From positions 42,774,268-42,838,267 of the forward strand of contig CM063108.1 of NCBI GenBank assembly GCA_031841125.1: 64,000 nt of DNA, written 5' to 3'. Numbering within the stretch: the stretch's first letter is position 1; the number at the start of each line of letters is the position of its first letter. A program made the translations under genes and the position numbers. The notes under the pieces are model-generated. The model saw only the letters and a program-made list of their open reading frames with translations, was not told where the DNA came from and did not search any database. Below are positions 48,737 through 60,415 of this stretch, one piece after another. Origin of the DNA: Acanthococcus lagerstroemiae (taxonomy: Eukaryota; Arthropoda; Insecta; Hemiptera; Eriococcidae).

Positions 48737-51700
48737 CTAGCCAAAGAGAAACTTTATATCATCAGTAAGGTTTTGCGGGCTTAGCGACGGTAGTAGGCCC
48801 GACAAACCTGGAACTAACACGGTTCCCAGAGACCTGATGATTGGTCTGTTGCAGCAAAGAGATATGTTAAATGTGTCTTCGAGTGGCCCAAAATTTGTAT
48901 TCCTTAAATTCGTGAATGACTCGTACTGTTGAAAGAAGAGTTGAATAAATTAAAAGTAATACGGGGTGTGTCAGTTTCCTGTTTATGGTGCTAAATATGT
49001 ATTATGAAAAGTTTTTTTCACGAGTGGCGTGAAGTTTATCGGAAGTTGTAAATTTTTTCTTAGCTTCGTTGGCCTGTAGCTTTAGTATATGTGACCTGTA
49101 TTAAACCTTATGGGAATGACTGAATTATATCCGTTGAGAAGTACTCAATGCAGAACTCTTTTGTTATGTTGCACTAGACTAGAACTCCCAATCTCTCTGT
49201 ATTTAGCTCAGCTACCGTTAATCTGGGCGACCTTGTCAATGGGTGGTGACTTTGCCGATTTTCGTTTTTGACCATATTACTGGCTCTGCGACGAATACAA
49301 ATGTATTCCTAACACTTCTAGAGGCATAGATCGATGAAGGGACATTGATACAACGCTTCAAAAACCAGTGAGACGTATCACAGGCCGAAATAGGTGGCAA
49401 AGGTAGGCTGTTTTTCAAGCACAGAAAAAGTTCCGAAATAGTAACCTGATAAATAAGTTCTGTAGAATCAAACCAGGCACTCACGTGGTGTCTTTTTAAA
49501 CTCTGAACTCTCATAGCTTTCCAAGGATGAATGGGTCTAGGCATTTTCCAGTCTACAATCACAAAGTATAAGCGAAAAACCGCATTGGGGTGACTTTGTC
49601 GCATGCCAATTTTTGTTGTTATCAGTTTGAAAAGTTACAATTCGCGATGAATTTGCGAGCTTTCGCTACATTCGCGAGGTTGTTTTAGGTCTTGAATTTA
49701 CCTAGATGTCATTCGATGTTGTTTTGAGATACCAGGAACATAAATGAAAGACAAGTAGGGTGTCGCACCTATTCTGATTATACCCGAGAAACACTTGAAG
49801 AGTGTCTAACAGAAAATTCGAAATGGCGATATGACCAGAACCGAAGCTTTAGCCAAATACAAGATACCAGTTAAAACAATTTATAATTATCTTCACGAAA
49901 CAGATAATAATATTTGTTAGAGCAATATCAAAATAGAAAAAACAAATTTCACTGTTCTCTGAAGGATGATTTTGATTACATGAAATTTGCTGTCATCAAG
50001 AGTTTTACCTGAGCTCGTTGAATCCCGAGGAATATTTATCTTCCCCGAAGATATAATTTTACCTAAATTGCAATTTTTCGTTCGTTTTTATAATTTTTCG
50101 TAATAAATTTTGAACATTTTCGCTCACTATGCATTTCTTATGTACCGGCAATGTCACCTCGTGCGCTGGTAACTTTACCAATTCATCTTTAGGCCTGGGA
50201 GGGAGAGGGAACTTTTGATTCCCCTAGCTAATCTTATTCCCAAAACTTCAACCAGTCCGGAACAGTTTTTAGATTTCCTGTATCTCCAATAGATCACGTG
50301 CTACAGCTGTTCGAAGTTTGAAACCCCCAAGTCGCGGCGGTTTACGATACTAGTACTTAATATTTTGGCATAATTTAATGTTATTTATTTTAACCTGTTC
50401 TGGAGATATGGCGAAATTTAGGGCAGGCTGTATTATTGTGGCTGAATCATATCGTGTTCCATTTTCAGTAGTATGCGAGCCCGGATACATGTAGTAATAC
50501 GGTCCAAGTACAGAAAGCAGGAAATAACTAGCCAGATTGAAACCTACAGGTCCTGTTACTGCGTACGAAGAATTTGGTTTTACTATTTGTGCTAGTATTT
50601 TCTGCATACCAGCGAAGCCCAAATTATAAGCTCCAGGTATCTAGAAACAAATAAGACGATTTAAAGTGCATTCCTAGTGTATGGCGTTATTATGCTTTGC
50701 CCATTTATAATGTGTAAATCTAGCTCAAAGAAATAACTAACCACATCTACGCCGGTGAGTGACATAACTAAGCCGTCTCGACGAGTCATGGCATTATTTA
50801 TGCATCCGTATTTCCTGTTGAAGAAAAGCATGCCGACGACTAGACTCGTGCTGCAATTGAAACACTAATTCGATTGAAATCAGAATTAAGAATTGATAAT
50901 TTGGAGAATCGACTCTTAGGAACTATATTTACCCATGTCCATTTGCTAGCTTTGCGAACCGATTACTGCAATTTTGAGCAAAATAGAAGATCCCCATTTG
51001 GTATAGATACACATCTGAACCAAATATCCCTGCGGTTATGAAACTTCCGGTGCGCTTCCCGGCTGCAGCGGTAATTATGACTACAACAAGAGCAATTTTT
51101 GTATCTATGTGTGTCATCATGTATTGAAGCGTCCTCATTATGTGAGCCTGCAGCGTTGTAAGCAGAAATGGCATTTTACACGTAGAATACTACTACCATT
51201 GATGTAGAATACGGTGAGCATGTAGAATATGTATAATAAACCTCTTATTGGTACTGGTATCATAGTAATGAATTGATAGTAATTTTCTCCTACATATTCT
51301 ACGGGGAGAGTGGGGAGGATTCGGACAGTTTTTGCATATTGACATTGTACAAGGAAACTGTGAGATTTTGTGGCAATTGCACCCCACCATCGTAAATTTT
51401 GGACTTTTTTACGACTAAAATGATTTTTGGTTCCCATTTTTATCGTCATTATCACCATGATAATTAATTTTCAAAAACTTGTTGTTGTTTTTTTTTTGTC
51501 CGAAACCTGCCAGGGGGTGAGCATTCGGACAAGTTTTATGGGGAGGATTCAGACACGACATAATATCCCATACAAATTGAAGAAAATATGCACAAACGCA
51601 AATTTATTACTTAATTACGAAAATGAAGCTTCATAAACAACAAAAAAACCATTCAAACGATTAATTACCAACAAAATGTCATTTAATATCGATTTTGTCG

Positions 51701-53202
51701 CTGTCTTTTTTTTTTTTTTTTTTTTCCCATCATTAACCTTGTCAAGTTTTTCAATAATATCAGAAAAAGGCACAAACGAGATATCCGGTGCGTCCGAGAA
51801 ATAAAAGTGATCAGGCACCTACAAAAAAACAAAACAAAAAAAACACACACACACACACATTGGCACTTCTTATCACATTGAGATCAGAGAAAAATCAGTG
51901 AGAACATCATTTGTCCGAATGCTCCCATCCTATCATTTTTATGAACTTTTTTTTACATGAAGCGCCACTCAGCCGAAACGACCAAAATTGCTTACCTACT
52001 TATTTTCGAATATCCAGCCTACCTAACAAAAATCGATTGAAATTGATATCTCTTCAGAAAGCCAAAAATATTTCATTTTTAAAAATTGGTGGCTGAGTAG
52101 GAAAACAGAAAAGTACATTTTTTTTTTATAAATTCGCGGAAATGATAAGTCCGAATTTTTTTTTTTTGCATAAATGAATAGATATCAATATAATGAAAAT
52201 TCATTTTGGAAATTGGCGATTTTTGAAAATATTGAGGCCCCAAATGGGGGTCGTCCGAATCATCCCCGTGTCCGATTGCTCCCCAGTCTCCCCTATATTT
52301 TACGTACATATTCTACATATGTATTCTACGCGTAATGTAAAGTTACATTCTACTTTGCCGTTGATTAGAAGTGAGTGTACCCACCCTCTTTTCCTGTGTT
52401 TTGTACATAGTGCTTCTCGACCAAATTTGCTGTAAAAATGAATGGCGCAGGGATCGTCCTAGTCACCGCTTTAGTATTGATATCTATGGGAGATGCGGTG
52501 CTGCATGGAAATGGTGTCTTCATATCCTCGGGCCATGGCTTACCTATGATTAATTTAAAAATCGGTTGAATTGATTTAATTTTTCGGTATTTCGAAGTTC
52601 ACTTCCTTTTATTTTTGGAAGAATGTTCAGTCGGAGTTTTTCACTATTCCTTTAAAACGTATAGATATAGGCAACAGTGTCGACTTATGTTTTGTTGAAT
52701 TCTTGTTAGATGTAAATGTCCAATTACCTTTATCGAAATGGGAAATCGGTAGAGTCTCTTAGTGTGACCATTTTCCAAAGGGGTTAGCCTAGAGTCCCAA
52801 CAGGAGGGGCTCGATGCAAATTTTTATTTCCAAATTTTGGTAAACAAACAAAAAATCTCTTCACTTGGATTTTTACGCGTGAATTTTGAAAACTAAATTT
52901 TTCAGGGGGTGCAAATCGTCTGCAGAGAATGGAACTGCCCTAATTTACCCTCCTCGTTCCGATACTGTGGACCTGAATTGATATGAGATGGTACGTCTAC
53001 ATGGGATAAACCAGAAAATATCATTAAATTTCGAATCGCTGCAGTGATATTAATCATGATGCTGAGTACCCTTCTGGAAAACTTTTTTTATTTTGAGTCA
53101 TGACTCGAAACGTATTTCCCGAGTTGATCTTAGACAAACTAAAATACAACCACGGTACTCTTACTTACCCCGTGCAGCACAATTACAACTTTCGTACGTA
53201 GC
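48737..53202 (-). CDS. Copy E of orphan secreted-protein family, start codon not found
   Basis: Exons in transcript order: first exon ending at 53169 (3' part YESCNCAARG, donor GTAAGT), 52385-52543, 50933-51080, 50742-50850, 50395-50640, 48737-48925. Lengths 159, 148, 109 and 246 equal those of copy D and all phases agree. Exon 2 has WPEDMKTPFPC; exon 3 ends FAKLANGHG; exon 4 has MTRRDGLV; exon 5 has GPYYYMYPGS; exon 6 has CCNRPII and ends at TAG. The frame continues open upstream of 53202 but has no ATG where copy D has its signal peptide, and the region is poorly hydrophobic. Either an extra 5' exon exists or the 5' end is lost. The upper end given is only the last base aligned to copy D. 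Function unknown. Confidence 0.62.
48940..49560. other. Intron of copy E, no gene seen
   Basis: A 122-codon minus-strand frame (49236-49604) looks like chance. Nothing else recognised. Confidence 0.3.
49564..49919 (+). pseudogene. Degraded psq-type helix-turn-helix fragment
   Basis: KYKRKTALG (49564), then YTRETLEECLTE (near 49779), then after a frameshift MTRTEALAKYKIPVKTIYNY (49830). In order these match the N-terminal psq helix-turn-helix of pogo/jerky-like transposases and related insect proteins (YKRKT..., then EA-x-x-Y-x-I-P-x-x-T-L/I-Y). Antisense in an intron of copy E; no catalytic domain follows. Confidence 0.55.
51302..52299. mobile_element. MITE-like element with GGGGAGA ends, about 1 kb
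   Basis: Left end GGGGAGAGTGGGGAGGATTC with GGACA; right end carries TGTCCGATTGCTCCCCAG then TCTCCCC. Internal copies of GGGGAGGATTC occur near 51540. It includes a T17 run, CA repeats and no coding frame. The target duplication is not clear (TA possible). It lies in the intron between exons 2 and 3 of copy E. Confidence 0.6.
52560..53160. other. First intron of copy E, nothing seen
   Basis: AT-rich. I looked for the micro-exons of copy A and found no counterpart. Confidence 0.35.
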
Positions 53203-53270
53203 TTCTATTTGCGAATATAAAAAGCTGAGCGATACCCGTTGAAGATTTTGATGTGCGTATCCAAGTGGAA

Positions 53271-53570
53271 CGCATTCGGAAAACCACTTCCACTACTACA
53301 TTGATGAGCTCTATATATTAAAACAGGGTTAGATGCAAGAGTGGTAGTAAGCGTTCGTGGACAATCTGCGTTGCGGAATTCCCACTTTAAAATGTACACC
53401 AAGGATCTATGTATTGGCGAGCGCATTCAGGTGGATATACATTCGTAAAACCACTACCACTACTACATTGATGAGCTTTATGATGAAAACCGGTTTAGAT
53501 GTGGGGGTGGTAGTGACAGTGAGCATTCCCGGACAATCTGCGTGGTGGAATTTCAACTTTAAAACCACAA
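53271..53570 (+). repeat. Direct duplication, about 170-bp period, upstream of copy E
   Basis: Two diverged units share AAAACCACTNCCACTACTAC, ATTGATGAGCT and GGACAATCTGCGT. The left unit starts next to the first exon of copy E where the start codon would be expected. Confidence 0.75.
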
Positions 53571-53984
53571 CATAACCGCTACCCCACCGTTTCTGCACTT
53601 GTACTATGACGACCAATCAAAACGTTTCTGTTGAAAACGGTTGATATTTCAAACAAAACTGAATTACCTACTAATGCGCTTGATACTGACAACGTGATAA
53701 CTATATCATTCGGTTGTTCGGTGTTACTTTTCAGTTTTCGAATAATTATCAGAAAGTTTCGAGTGTTGTTTTCAATTTGCAATTTAAGAGAACAAAGTAT
53801 TCAGTGTTTGGTCGATTGCATTTCCTAAATACGTACGTCGCATAAAAGATCAAATGTTGGAGAATTCTACAATCCATTCCAACAAAAGTTCGTGGAAAAA
53901 AAGCAAACACTCTGCAGCGAGAGGTCTTTTGGTGACCAGGTAAGGCTTGAAAAATTTTGTAATATCCTTGTTATGTAGTAAGTA

Positions 53985-54150
53985 CTAAGCTCGAAATGTA
54001 CAGATCCGGAATGGTACAAGCATTTTTGTACTGTGCGCGAATCGAACGACCCACTTCTATCTGAACCTGAGATATCAGACTTAATACAATTAATACTGTA
54101 CCGTTTGCGATTAGTGTACCAACTTGTAGGAAATAAATAACATTGTGGGT
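53985..54150 (-). repeat. Dispersed repeat, copy 1
   Basis: Its reverse complement shares GGTCGTTCGATTCGCG, TACAAAAATGCTT and GATCTGTACA with 61037-61195. A signal-like open frame here (MYNIFGTHN...) is explained by the repeat. Confidence 0.65.
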
Positions 54151-54339
54151 ACCGAATATATTGTACAAACCCTGGAATAGATTGTATTTGTATGTAATAA
54201 TCCCTTATTGCCCTTTACATGGTTCAACATGATAGTTCTTATAGTGCAGTGACCAATGTTGGAGGTGTGCATCATTCTCATGCAATCACTTTATTTGGAA
54301 GGGGTTGTAATTTAGCATACAGTTTTTGCAGAAGCTAAT

Positions 54340-54833
54340 GCTAGGGGTCAAGTCGACTTGATCGATGTGCAGTCATAGAAATGGCCAGTTTCAATTTATC
54401 GTGAATTATCAAGATCACCAGGTTAAATTTTTACACTTATGTGCTCCCAAAAAACGAAGACCACTGCAGAAGTTGCTTACAATTTAATTGACCTTTTTTT
54501 ATGGATTCAGTGCCCCCTCCCTGTTACAATCTAATAATTATCGCGAATTCGTAAATGCCATTATCAGTGATTTGGAACTGTTATGGCCGGGTCTCAAGAT
54601 TGCATAATAGTAAACCTCGGCATTCTCAAAGTCAGAGAGGTATCAAACAACCAAACCGCAATGTTGAGGAAATGGCGAGAGCTTGGATGATTGACAATGG
54701 TTTGACTGCCTGGGCTGATGAATTATGTACGTTTCGTCCAAATTTCAAAAAAATAAGTTACCCCTCAGGAATTAAACAATCCCCTTTTGAGGCGCTGTTT
54801 GACAGGAAAGCGAAATTAGAAGTATCAGTGTGA
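54340..54833 (+). pseudogene. Retroviral-type integrase core relic (KRBA2/SCAND3-like)
   Basis: With frameshifts and stops, the plus strand reads RGQVDLIDVQS, TTAEVAYNLID, YREFVNAIISDLELLWPGLK, KPRHSQSQRG, and SGIKQSPFEALF before TGA. This is the order of the rve core in insect Ty3-like or KRBA2/SCAND3-type integrases (QVDLID, SDNGREF, KPRHSQSQG, SGIKRSPYEA). The Asn-Tyr in place of the usual Asp-Asn-Gly and the frame breaks show it is dead. It ends about 110 bp before the CCCGTTGAACAT transposon. Confidence 0.78.
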
Positions 54834-54863
54834 TGGAAGTTACACGAAAAACTGACCTCAATA

Positions 54864-54864
<1 letters not shown>

Positions 54865-54896
<32 letters not shown>
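54865..54896 (+). repeat. A32 homopolymer
   Basis: An uninterrupted A run 31 bp after the integrase stop. It could be the poly(A) tail of a retroposed copy or simple expansion. Confidence 0.8.
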
Positions 54897-54901
<5 letters not shown>

Positions 54902-55162
54902 GAACAGTTCGTCTTCAAACGATAATGTAATGCTGGAAAAGCTATACCCCGTTGAACATAGTGAGGAGCGTGAGACGGCGGTCGCGTATACGTGGGTACT
55001 ACTACACCCATACACATGCAATTTCATATGTATACTTGACATGGTGTGCGTTCTGTGTATCGCGTGTGCATGTAGCAACTCCCCTCAACGTACCACAACG
55101 GATTCGCTACAGTGGTACCATGGCCGCACATATGTTTATATGCAACAAGTATAGCTGTTACA

Positions 55163-58100
55163 ATGCATCAACGTCCCGCTCGCGTCGCGTTGAGTAAGAA
55201 GAGCAGAAGAGGTAACGTCGCCGATGCACAAAGCCAAAAAATCAACTCGCCCAAGGATGAACATTTTCTCATGAATTCGGCTTGAGAGGTTGAAGTTGTT
55301 GAGAAATTGGTGACGGTTATAATAGGTTTATTTGGGCGACTTACGCAACGATTGTGGTATTGTGCAATGTGAATTTTAAATTTTGTGAATTTCGTAAGTT
55401 TTATTTGCGATTTGTAGCGTATACTGATTTAGATGAACTAAATAAAGCGATGGATGAAGGAAGGAAGCGATCAAGACAAGGTTTGTTTTATTTTCCCGGC
55501 GTTGGTTTTGTGAAGAAAACCAAATATTATCAGCTACGAAAAGAGGACTTAGAAAAGAAAGTGTGTATTGAAATTTATTCCTACATCGACTGTATACGAT
55601 ATTGATACACGTGTAATATGCACGCGCAATGTATATCATTTAATGTGTCCGTAGGGAGACTCGTCATCATTGTCAACGCCAGCGGATCCTATTCCATCAA
55701 CTTCTCATGAATTTTCTGCAACTGAGGAAACTCATGATGAAGATGTAGATGATGCGGATATTTTGGACGGTGATGAGTTTGATGAAGTCGTAACAGTGGA
55801 GGAAGCATTACTTCGACAAGAAGAGGATTCACGTAGAGAATCATACAGTAATATTACCGCAGAACTACAAGATACTGATTCTGTGGTGGTAAGAGTATTA
55901 TAAATGTTTCTTTGTCTGCGCCAGTGACTTACAGATTTAAATGAAATTTGAAACTAATACTCTACTGCGTTACATGTCAGGAAGAAGAAGAACATCCTCA
56001 TTTTCTTCTTCCAGATGATGAAGAAGATGAGCTTGATGAAGATGATGAAGAAGATGCCGTTGCAAATGTGGAAATGTGCGGAGGAAGAGGACCTATGTCA
56101 GTAGAGGAACTGAAAACGAAACTGGCATTGTGGTTATCGCTGTCACGTGTTACTGTCAAAAACAGTAGGTCCCTATTGGAACTTCTGAGGCAAGCAGATC
56201 CACACAGTATGTTTTCTCAGCTACCAAGGGATCCACGGTCATTATTACAGAGAAGCGGCAGTAATGAGGATGAGGTTCCAGTACCAAAGACCATGGAACT
56301 AGGAGAATTCGTGTATCTAGGTATGATAACAATAAGTGATATCATATTTGAAAGCCAGATGGAATGAAATTTGTTGAAATTTAATTCCATTTTAAAAAAG
56401 TTAGTTTCTACTCGCTTGCAGTACTTGAAGGACTTTCTCTCTCTAGTTTCACTTATTATTAGTTATCACGCAAGAATTTAGAGTATTTCTTTGCCAAAAA
56501 TATTCGACTTCTGCAACAAATAAATTCATTTTTCATTCAAATTAAAGGACTGTATACTACAAATTTAAAATAATTCAAATTCCCGAGAACATGATGACGT
56601 GATTTTTGAAGTATTTTTGACGTTTAATTCAATGCTCTTGTGTTCATTTCTCTTGAATGGATCGCGTTTTTCAAAAGTTTGTATAAGAATGTAGAAAACA
56701 GTACCAAAAGAAAGTGTCGCATCGCATATGGATGAAGAGCGCGGTAATTCCATGAAAAATGATCAAAAATGAAGCTCAAAGTTTCCTTAACATTTTAAAA
56801 CGATATACATACAGTGATTCTCGAAGAAGTAATCAATCATTTTATGTAACATGTGTTCTCATATCGAATATTATATGTATTGATACATGAAGCATGTGTT
56901 CTCCAAGAAGATAATAGATCACATCATTCAGAATCATATCGTTTTGAAATGTTGATACAACATTCAAGAAAACTTCGAACTTTATTTTTGTGTTTTTCAT
57001 GCCATTACTGCCTTTTGCTCATGCTATCCAACACCTTGTTTGCGTTTTGCATTCAAATACTAAATTGAAAGAATAGAGACGCAGTCATATGAGTAGCTGT
57101 CAGGTTTCTTATCTCATATGTCTGTATACACTTATGCAGCATAACACCAGCTATTCAATTCAACTTGTAAAATGATTTGTAATGCCACTCGTTTTGCGTA
57201 CCCGAACGTTGTCTTTTATTTTCAGTTTTTGTTTTAAAATGTGATTCTAATAATGATCCGTCAAGTGACAACTCATCTGATGACTGAGGTCTGGACCTTC
57301 TGCGTCTTGTAATTGAATTTTAAAAAGCGGTTGAAAATTCATCCTGAAATTTTAGGTTACATCTTAGATTTGAGTGCGTCTTGTTTTCGATAGCATGCGG
57401 TAATAATCATTATTTGTTACCGAAGTATTCCCGTTATTTTCTTTCAGGTGTTAAGCGCACTCTCCTGTTGGATCAGTCCTTATTCGACAAGGAAAGCAGC
57501 CAAATCCAATTAACGTTCCATGTCGATGGATTGCCTCTTTTTAATACTAGTCCAATGAAATTCTGGCCTATTTTGGGAAGCATTGGAACGGGGCCAGTCT
57601 TTCTCATTGCACTGTATAGAGGTCTAAAAGATCCACAATGCCCGCACGGATTTTTAAAAGATTTCATAGACGAAATTTTACCCTACTTGCATCATGGAAT
57701 CGAGTTACACAGCCGCCATTATGCTTTCAAGCTCCACTGTTTGCTGGCCGATGCCCCTGCGAGGGCATTTGTATTAGGTATGAAATATCATACTGGATAC
57801 TACAGCTGCAGCAAATGCAAAATCAAAGGCATTAGGTCTGAAGGACGCACATGCTTTCCCATGATCGACAATCTTGAAAAAAGGTACGACTTAATCTACA
57901 GAATTATTTTGATAATTAAAAATTGTATCATTTTCGATTTTGTATCTTTTATTTCATTTATATTTGTTCTCAGGTTAGCGTCAAATTTCTATGTCGATAC
58001 CGACCAAGAATGGAAAGACAACACCGCTTGCCCTCTGGCTCGTATACCGTTAGAGCATTTCGATTTTGTCGAAAGAGTTGTACTAGATTCAATGCATCTA

Positions 58101-59743
58101 ATTTACATAGGTGAGCTTAAAATACTTTTTGTTCAAAAATGTATCGTTTCATTTTGGAATTTGTACATTTTTTTGAACCTTCGATATTTCTCATTTTTGT
58201 TTCACATTTCTTTTTAAATCTTGTTTCTGAATCTTCTGTATTTTGAAATGCTGCCTGCAAACTCACTTTCAGCCCTATGAAAATTACCAACATTACATTG
58301 TTTACGTTTTTTTTCTCTTAAAATTGTCACTAACACCTAAAAATGCGCGCTGAAGGTTCTCTCAAAGATACTTTGCCGATCACTCCCGCAAGTGGTTATT
58401 TTTTCTCTTTGTCTCCGTCTATCTGTCTCTCTCCCTCTCTCATTACTTATGATTGATTCAGTGCCCGAGAATTTTATGAAAAAAACAACATTCGTATTTA
58501 CAAAGTTTTTAATGTGAATTTAGTCATGTTTCATTTGTGTAAATTATTGGATATTGCAGGAGTTTTCAACCGACTCATTGAAACGTGGCTTGGAAACACG
58601 GCAGGGTACAGACGTCTGATTTCAGCTACCAGTGTGGCTTTAATAGACGAGAGGATGGGCAGGTTGTACGAATTCTACCCTTGTGAATTCCAGCGGTCTC
58701 CAAGAGCGTTATCAATGTTATCCAAGTGGAGAGCTCACGAATACCGACAATTTTTATTATATATTGTGTATTCTGTTATGCATGACATTCTTTCTGAGGA
58801 ACATCTGTCACACGTTCTCCTGCTTCAGGTGAGGTTCACTCTTTGCTAGCGCATCAACTCAAATGTTTTGTACATATAAAATTCATTATAAAATTGCACT
58901 CATTTTTCAGATGTATTGTCGTCTGCTTACAACTGTAAAAGGTGACAGAGAAATCATTGATTTTTGCATAAAATTAGCGGAGTTGTTCATTGTGACTTCT
59001 TGCGAATTATTCGGCGATAAGTGGGCTGTGTATAATGTGCACGGTCTTCTTCATCTCCCAGAAGATGTTTTCAAGTTTCTGGGTATGGAAGCAATAAGTT
59101 GCTTCAGATTTGAGAGCTTCTTATATTTCATCAAAAGACTTGTACGAAGTGGACGTCACCCATTGAAACAAGCAATTAATCGGTATGTTCAGTGGAAATT
59201 CACATTTTTCACATGACAAATTTTGCATGTTTTTCACCTCTTGGATATTGCATGTTTTCTAGGTGGCTGGAATATTTATTCGCGCGCGAGGCTCTGAGAA
59301 AATTTGGTGATGAAAATGGCACCCAGGAAAGAAATTTCGCAATGGAAACTAGTCATCCTCTTATCTTGCCTGAGTATCCTGAATATAATAAGTACAAGCG
59401 ATTAACTTGCCGGAATTTTGTATTGAAAAGTACTCGGAAAGGCGACAGTTGCTGTTTGCTAGAAGATAAGCATTTCATCGAAGTACATTTCTTTGCCCGG
59501 GCAAAGACAACAGGACAATTGTTTATCGTGGGCTATGAATATCGAAATTCAGAGCCACTGTATCATAATATTGAGTGCAGCTCGCTGGTTGGCCTATCCA
59601 GACTCAGTCGGCTGGGTAGTGAAATGAAATTCTACTCTATTGATGAAGCGAATAAAAATAATATAATAAAGAAAGTGTACCGCCTGCCATTGTTTGGAAC
59701 CAAGGACTTTGTTGGTGCTACACTTCTGCATAGTTTGTATTAA
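55163..59743 (+). CDS. Transposase, Transposase_21/tnp2-like (CACTA/EnSpm), 786 aa, intact
   Basis: Nine exons: 55163-55211, 55418-55560, 55655-55888, 55981-56320, 57448-57883, 57974-58110, 58560-58828, 58911-59182, 59263-59743. All have GT-AG borders, phases match, total 2361 nt with one stop. The N-terminus is short and basic (MHQRPARVALSKKSRR). Residues about 65-190 are acidic and low-complexity. The catalytic region starts at exon 5: HVDGLPLF (Asp about 282), CLLADAPARAFVLG (Asp about 357), a C-x-x-C zinc-like pair (376/379) and VVLDSMHLIYIG (Asp about 439). Later come GDKWAVYNVHGLLHL and LYFIKRLVRSG. This order is that of animal tnp2-like transposases. I can name the first two Asp with fair confidence; the third acidic residue is uncertain. 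The start is chosen because exon 1 fits in phase and is basic, but an internal start is possible. Confidence 0.87.
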
Positions 59744-60232
59744 CATTTTTAATTGTTTGGTGGGATGCAAAGCTACAAACTTTGCGAACATCCAAGTTTT
59801 AGTGCCTATGTACATTTATAGAAATACAAGCTAAACTTTTCGACAGAAGAGAACATCTGCGAGTAGTCTGTCGTTCTCGTTTTTACATTTATTTGTCGCC
59901 GCCGTATATTGTGAATTAACTCGTTTTCATCTTCACATTTCTTTATTTGTCGCATTCCAAATTGACCCAATTCCCCCCCCCCCTTTTAATTCGTTATCTT
60001 AGCATGTATCTACTGTAAACTTGCTATTTTTTTTTCTAGCGATTAGAGGGGCCAAAATTAATCTATTTGGTTTTTGTATTCCCTGTTTGGGGAAACCCAC
60101 GTCCATCCTTTACTATTGCTTTTTTGTATATTGAAATTTATTCGCGTACTTATTTCAAAGTGTTTTTGTATAACCTTTTCTTGTTTATTACCCTAGTATA
60201 CCTACCATATATGTGTATCACTTTGTTACTAT

Positions 60233-60415
60233 TTCAATGTGATTTTTCAGTTCCTTATCTGTTACTATTTCGATGTGATTTTTCAATTCCTTGTCTCTGT
60301 GTTTTTTTTTTTACATTTGATATAATTTTTCTGTTCCTATGTGATTTTTATAATTTTGATGTGATTTTTCTGTTCCTATGTGATTTTTATTATTTTGATG
60401 TATTTTACTGTTCCT
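60233..60415 (+). repeat. TTTCGATGTGATTTTT(C/T) minisatellite in transposon 3' region
   Basis: About seven degenerate units of 24-40 bp with ATGTGATTTTTC or ATGTGATTTTTA and TCTGTTCCT. It lies between the transposase stop and the right end. The 120-codon frame here is a product of the repeat. Confidence 0.75.

Noticed and set aside
49236..49604. 122-codon minus-strand frame
   Set aside because: No motif, no splice context, antisense to the psq fragment; judged chance.
53971..54168. Secreted-looking 65-codon frame as a first exon of copy E
   Set aside because: The same sequence recurs, diverged, at 61037-61195 and behaves as a dispersed repeat.
57225..57285. Extra transposase exon after TTTTCAG
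   Set aside because: It runs into a stop in the required phase. Joining 56320 directly to 57448 restores the family pattern EFVYLG-VKRTLL.
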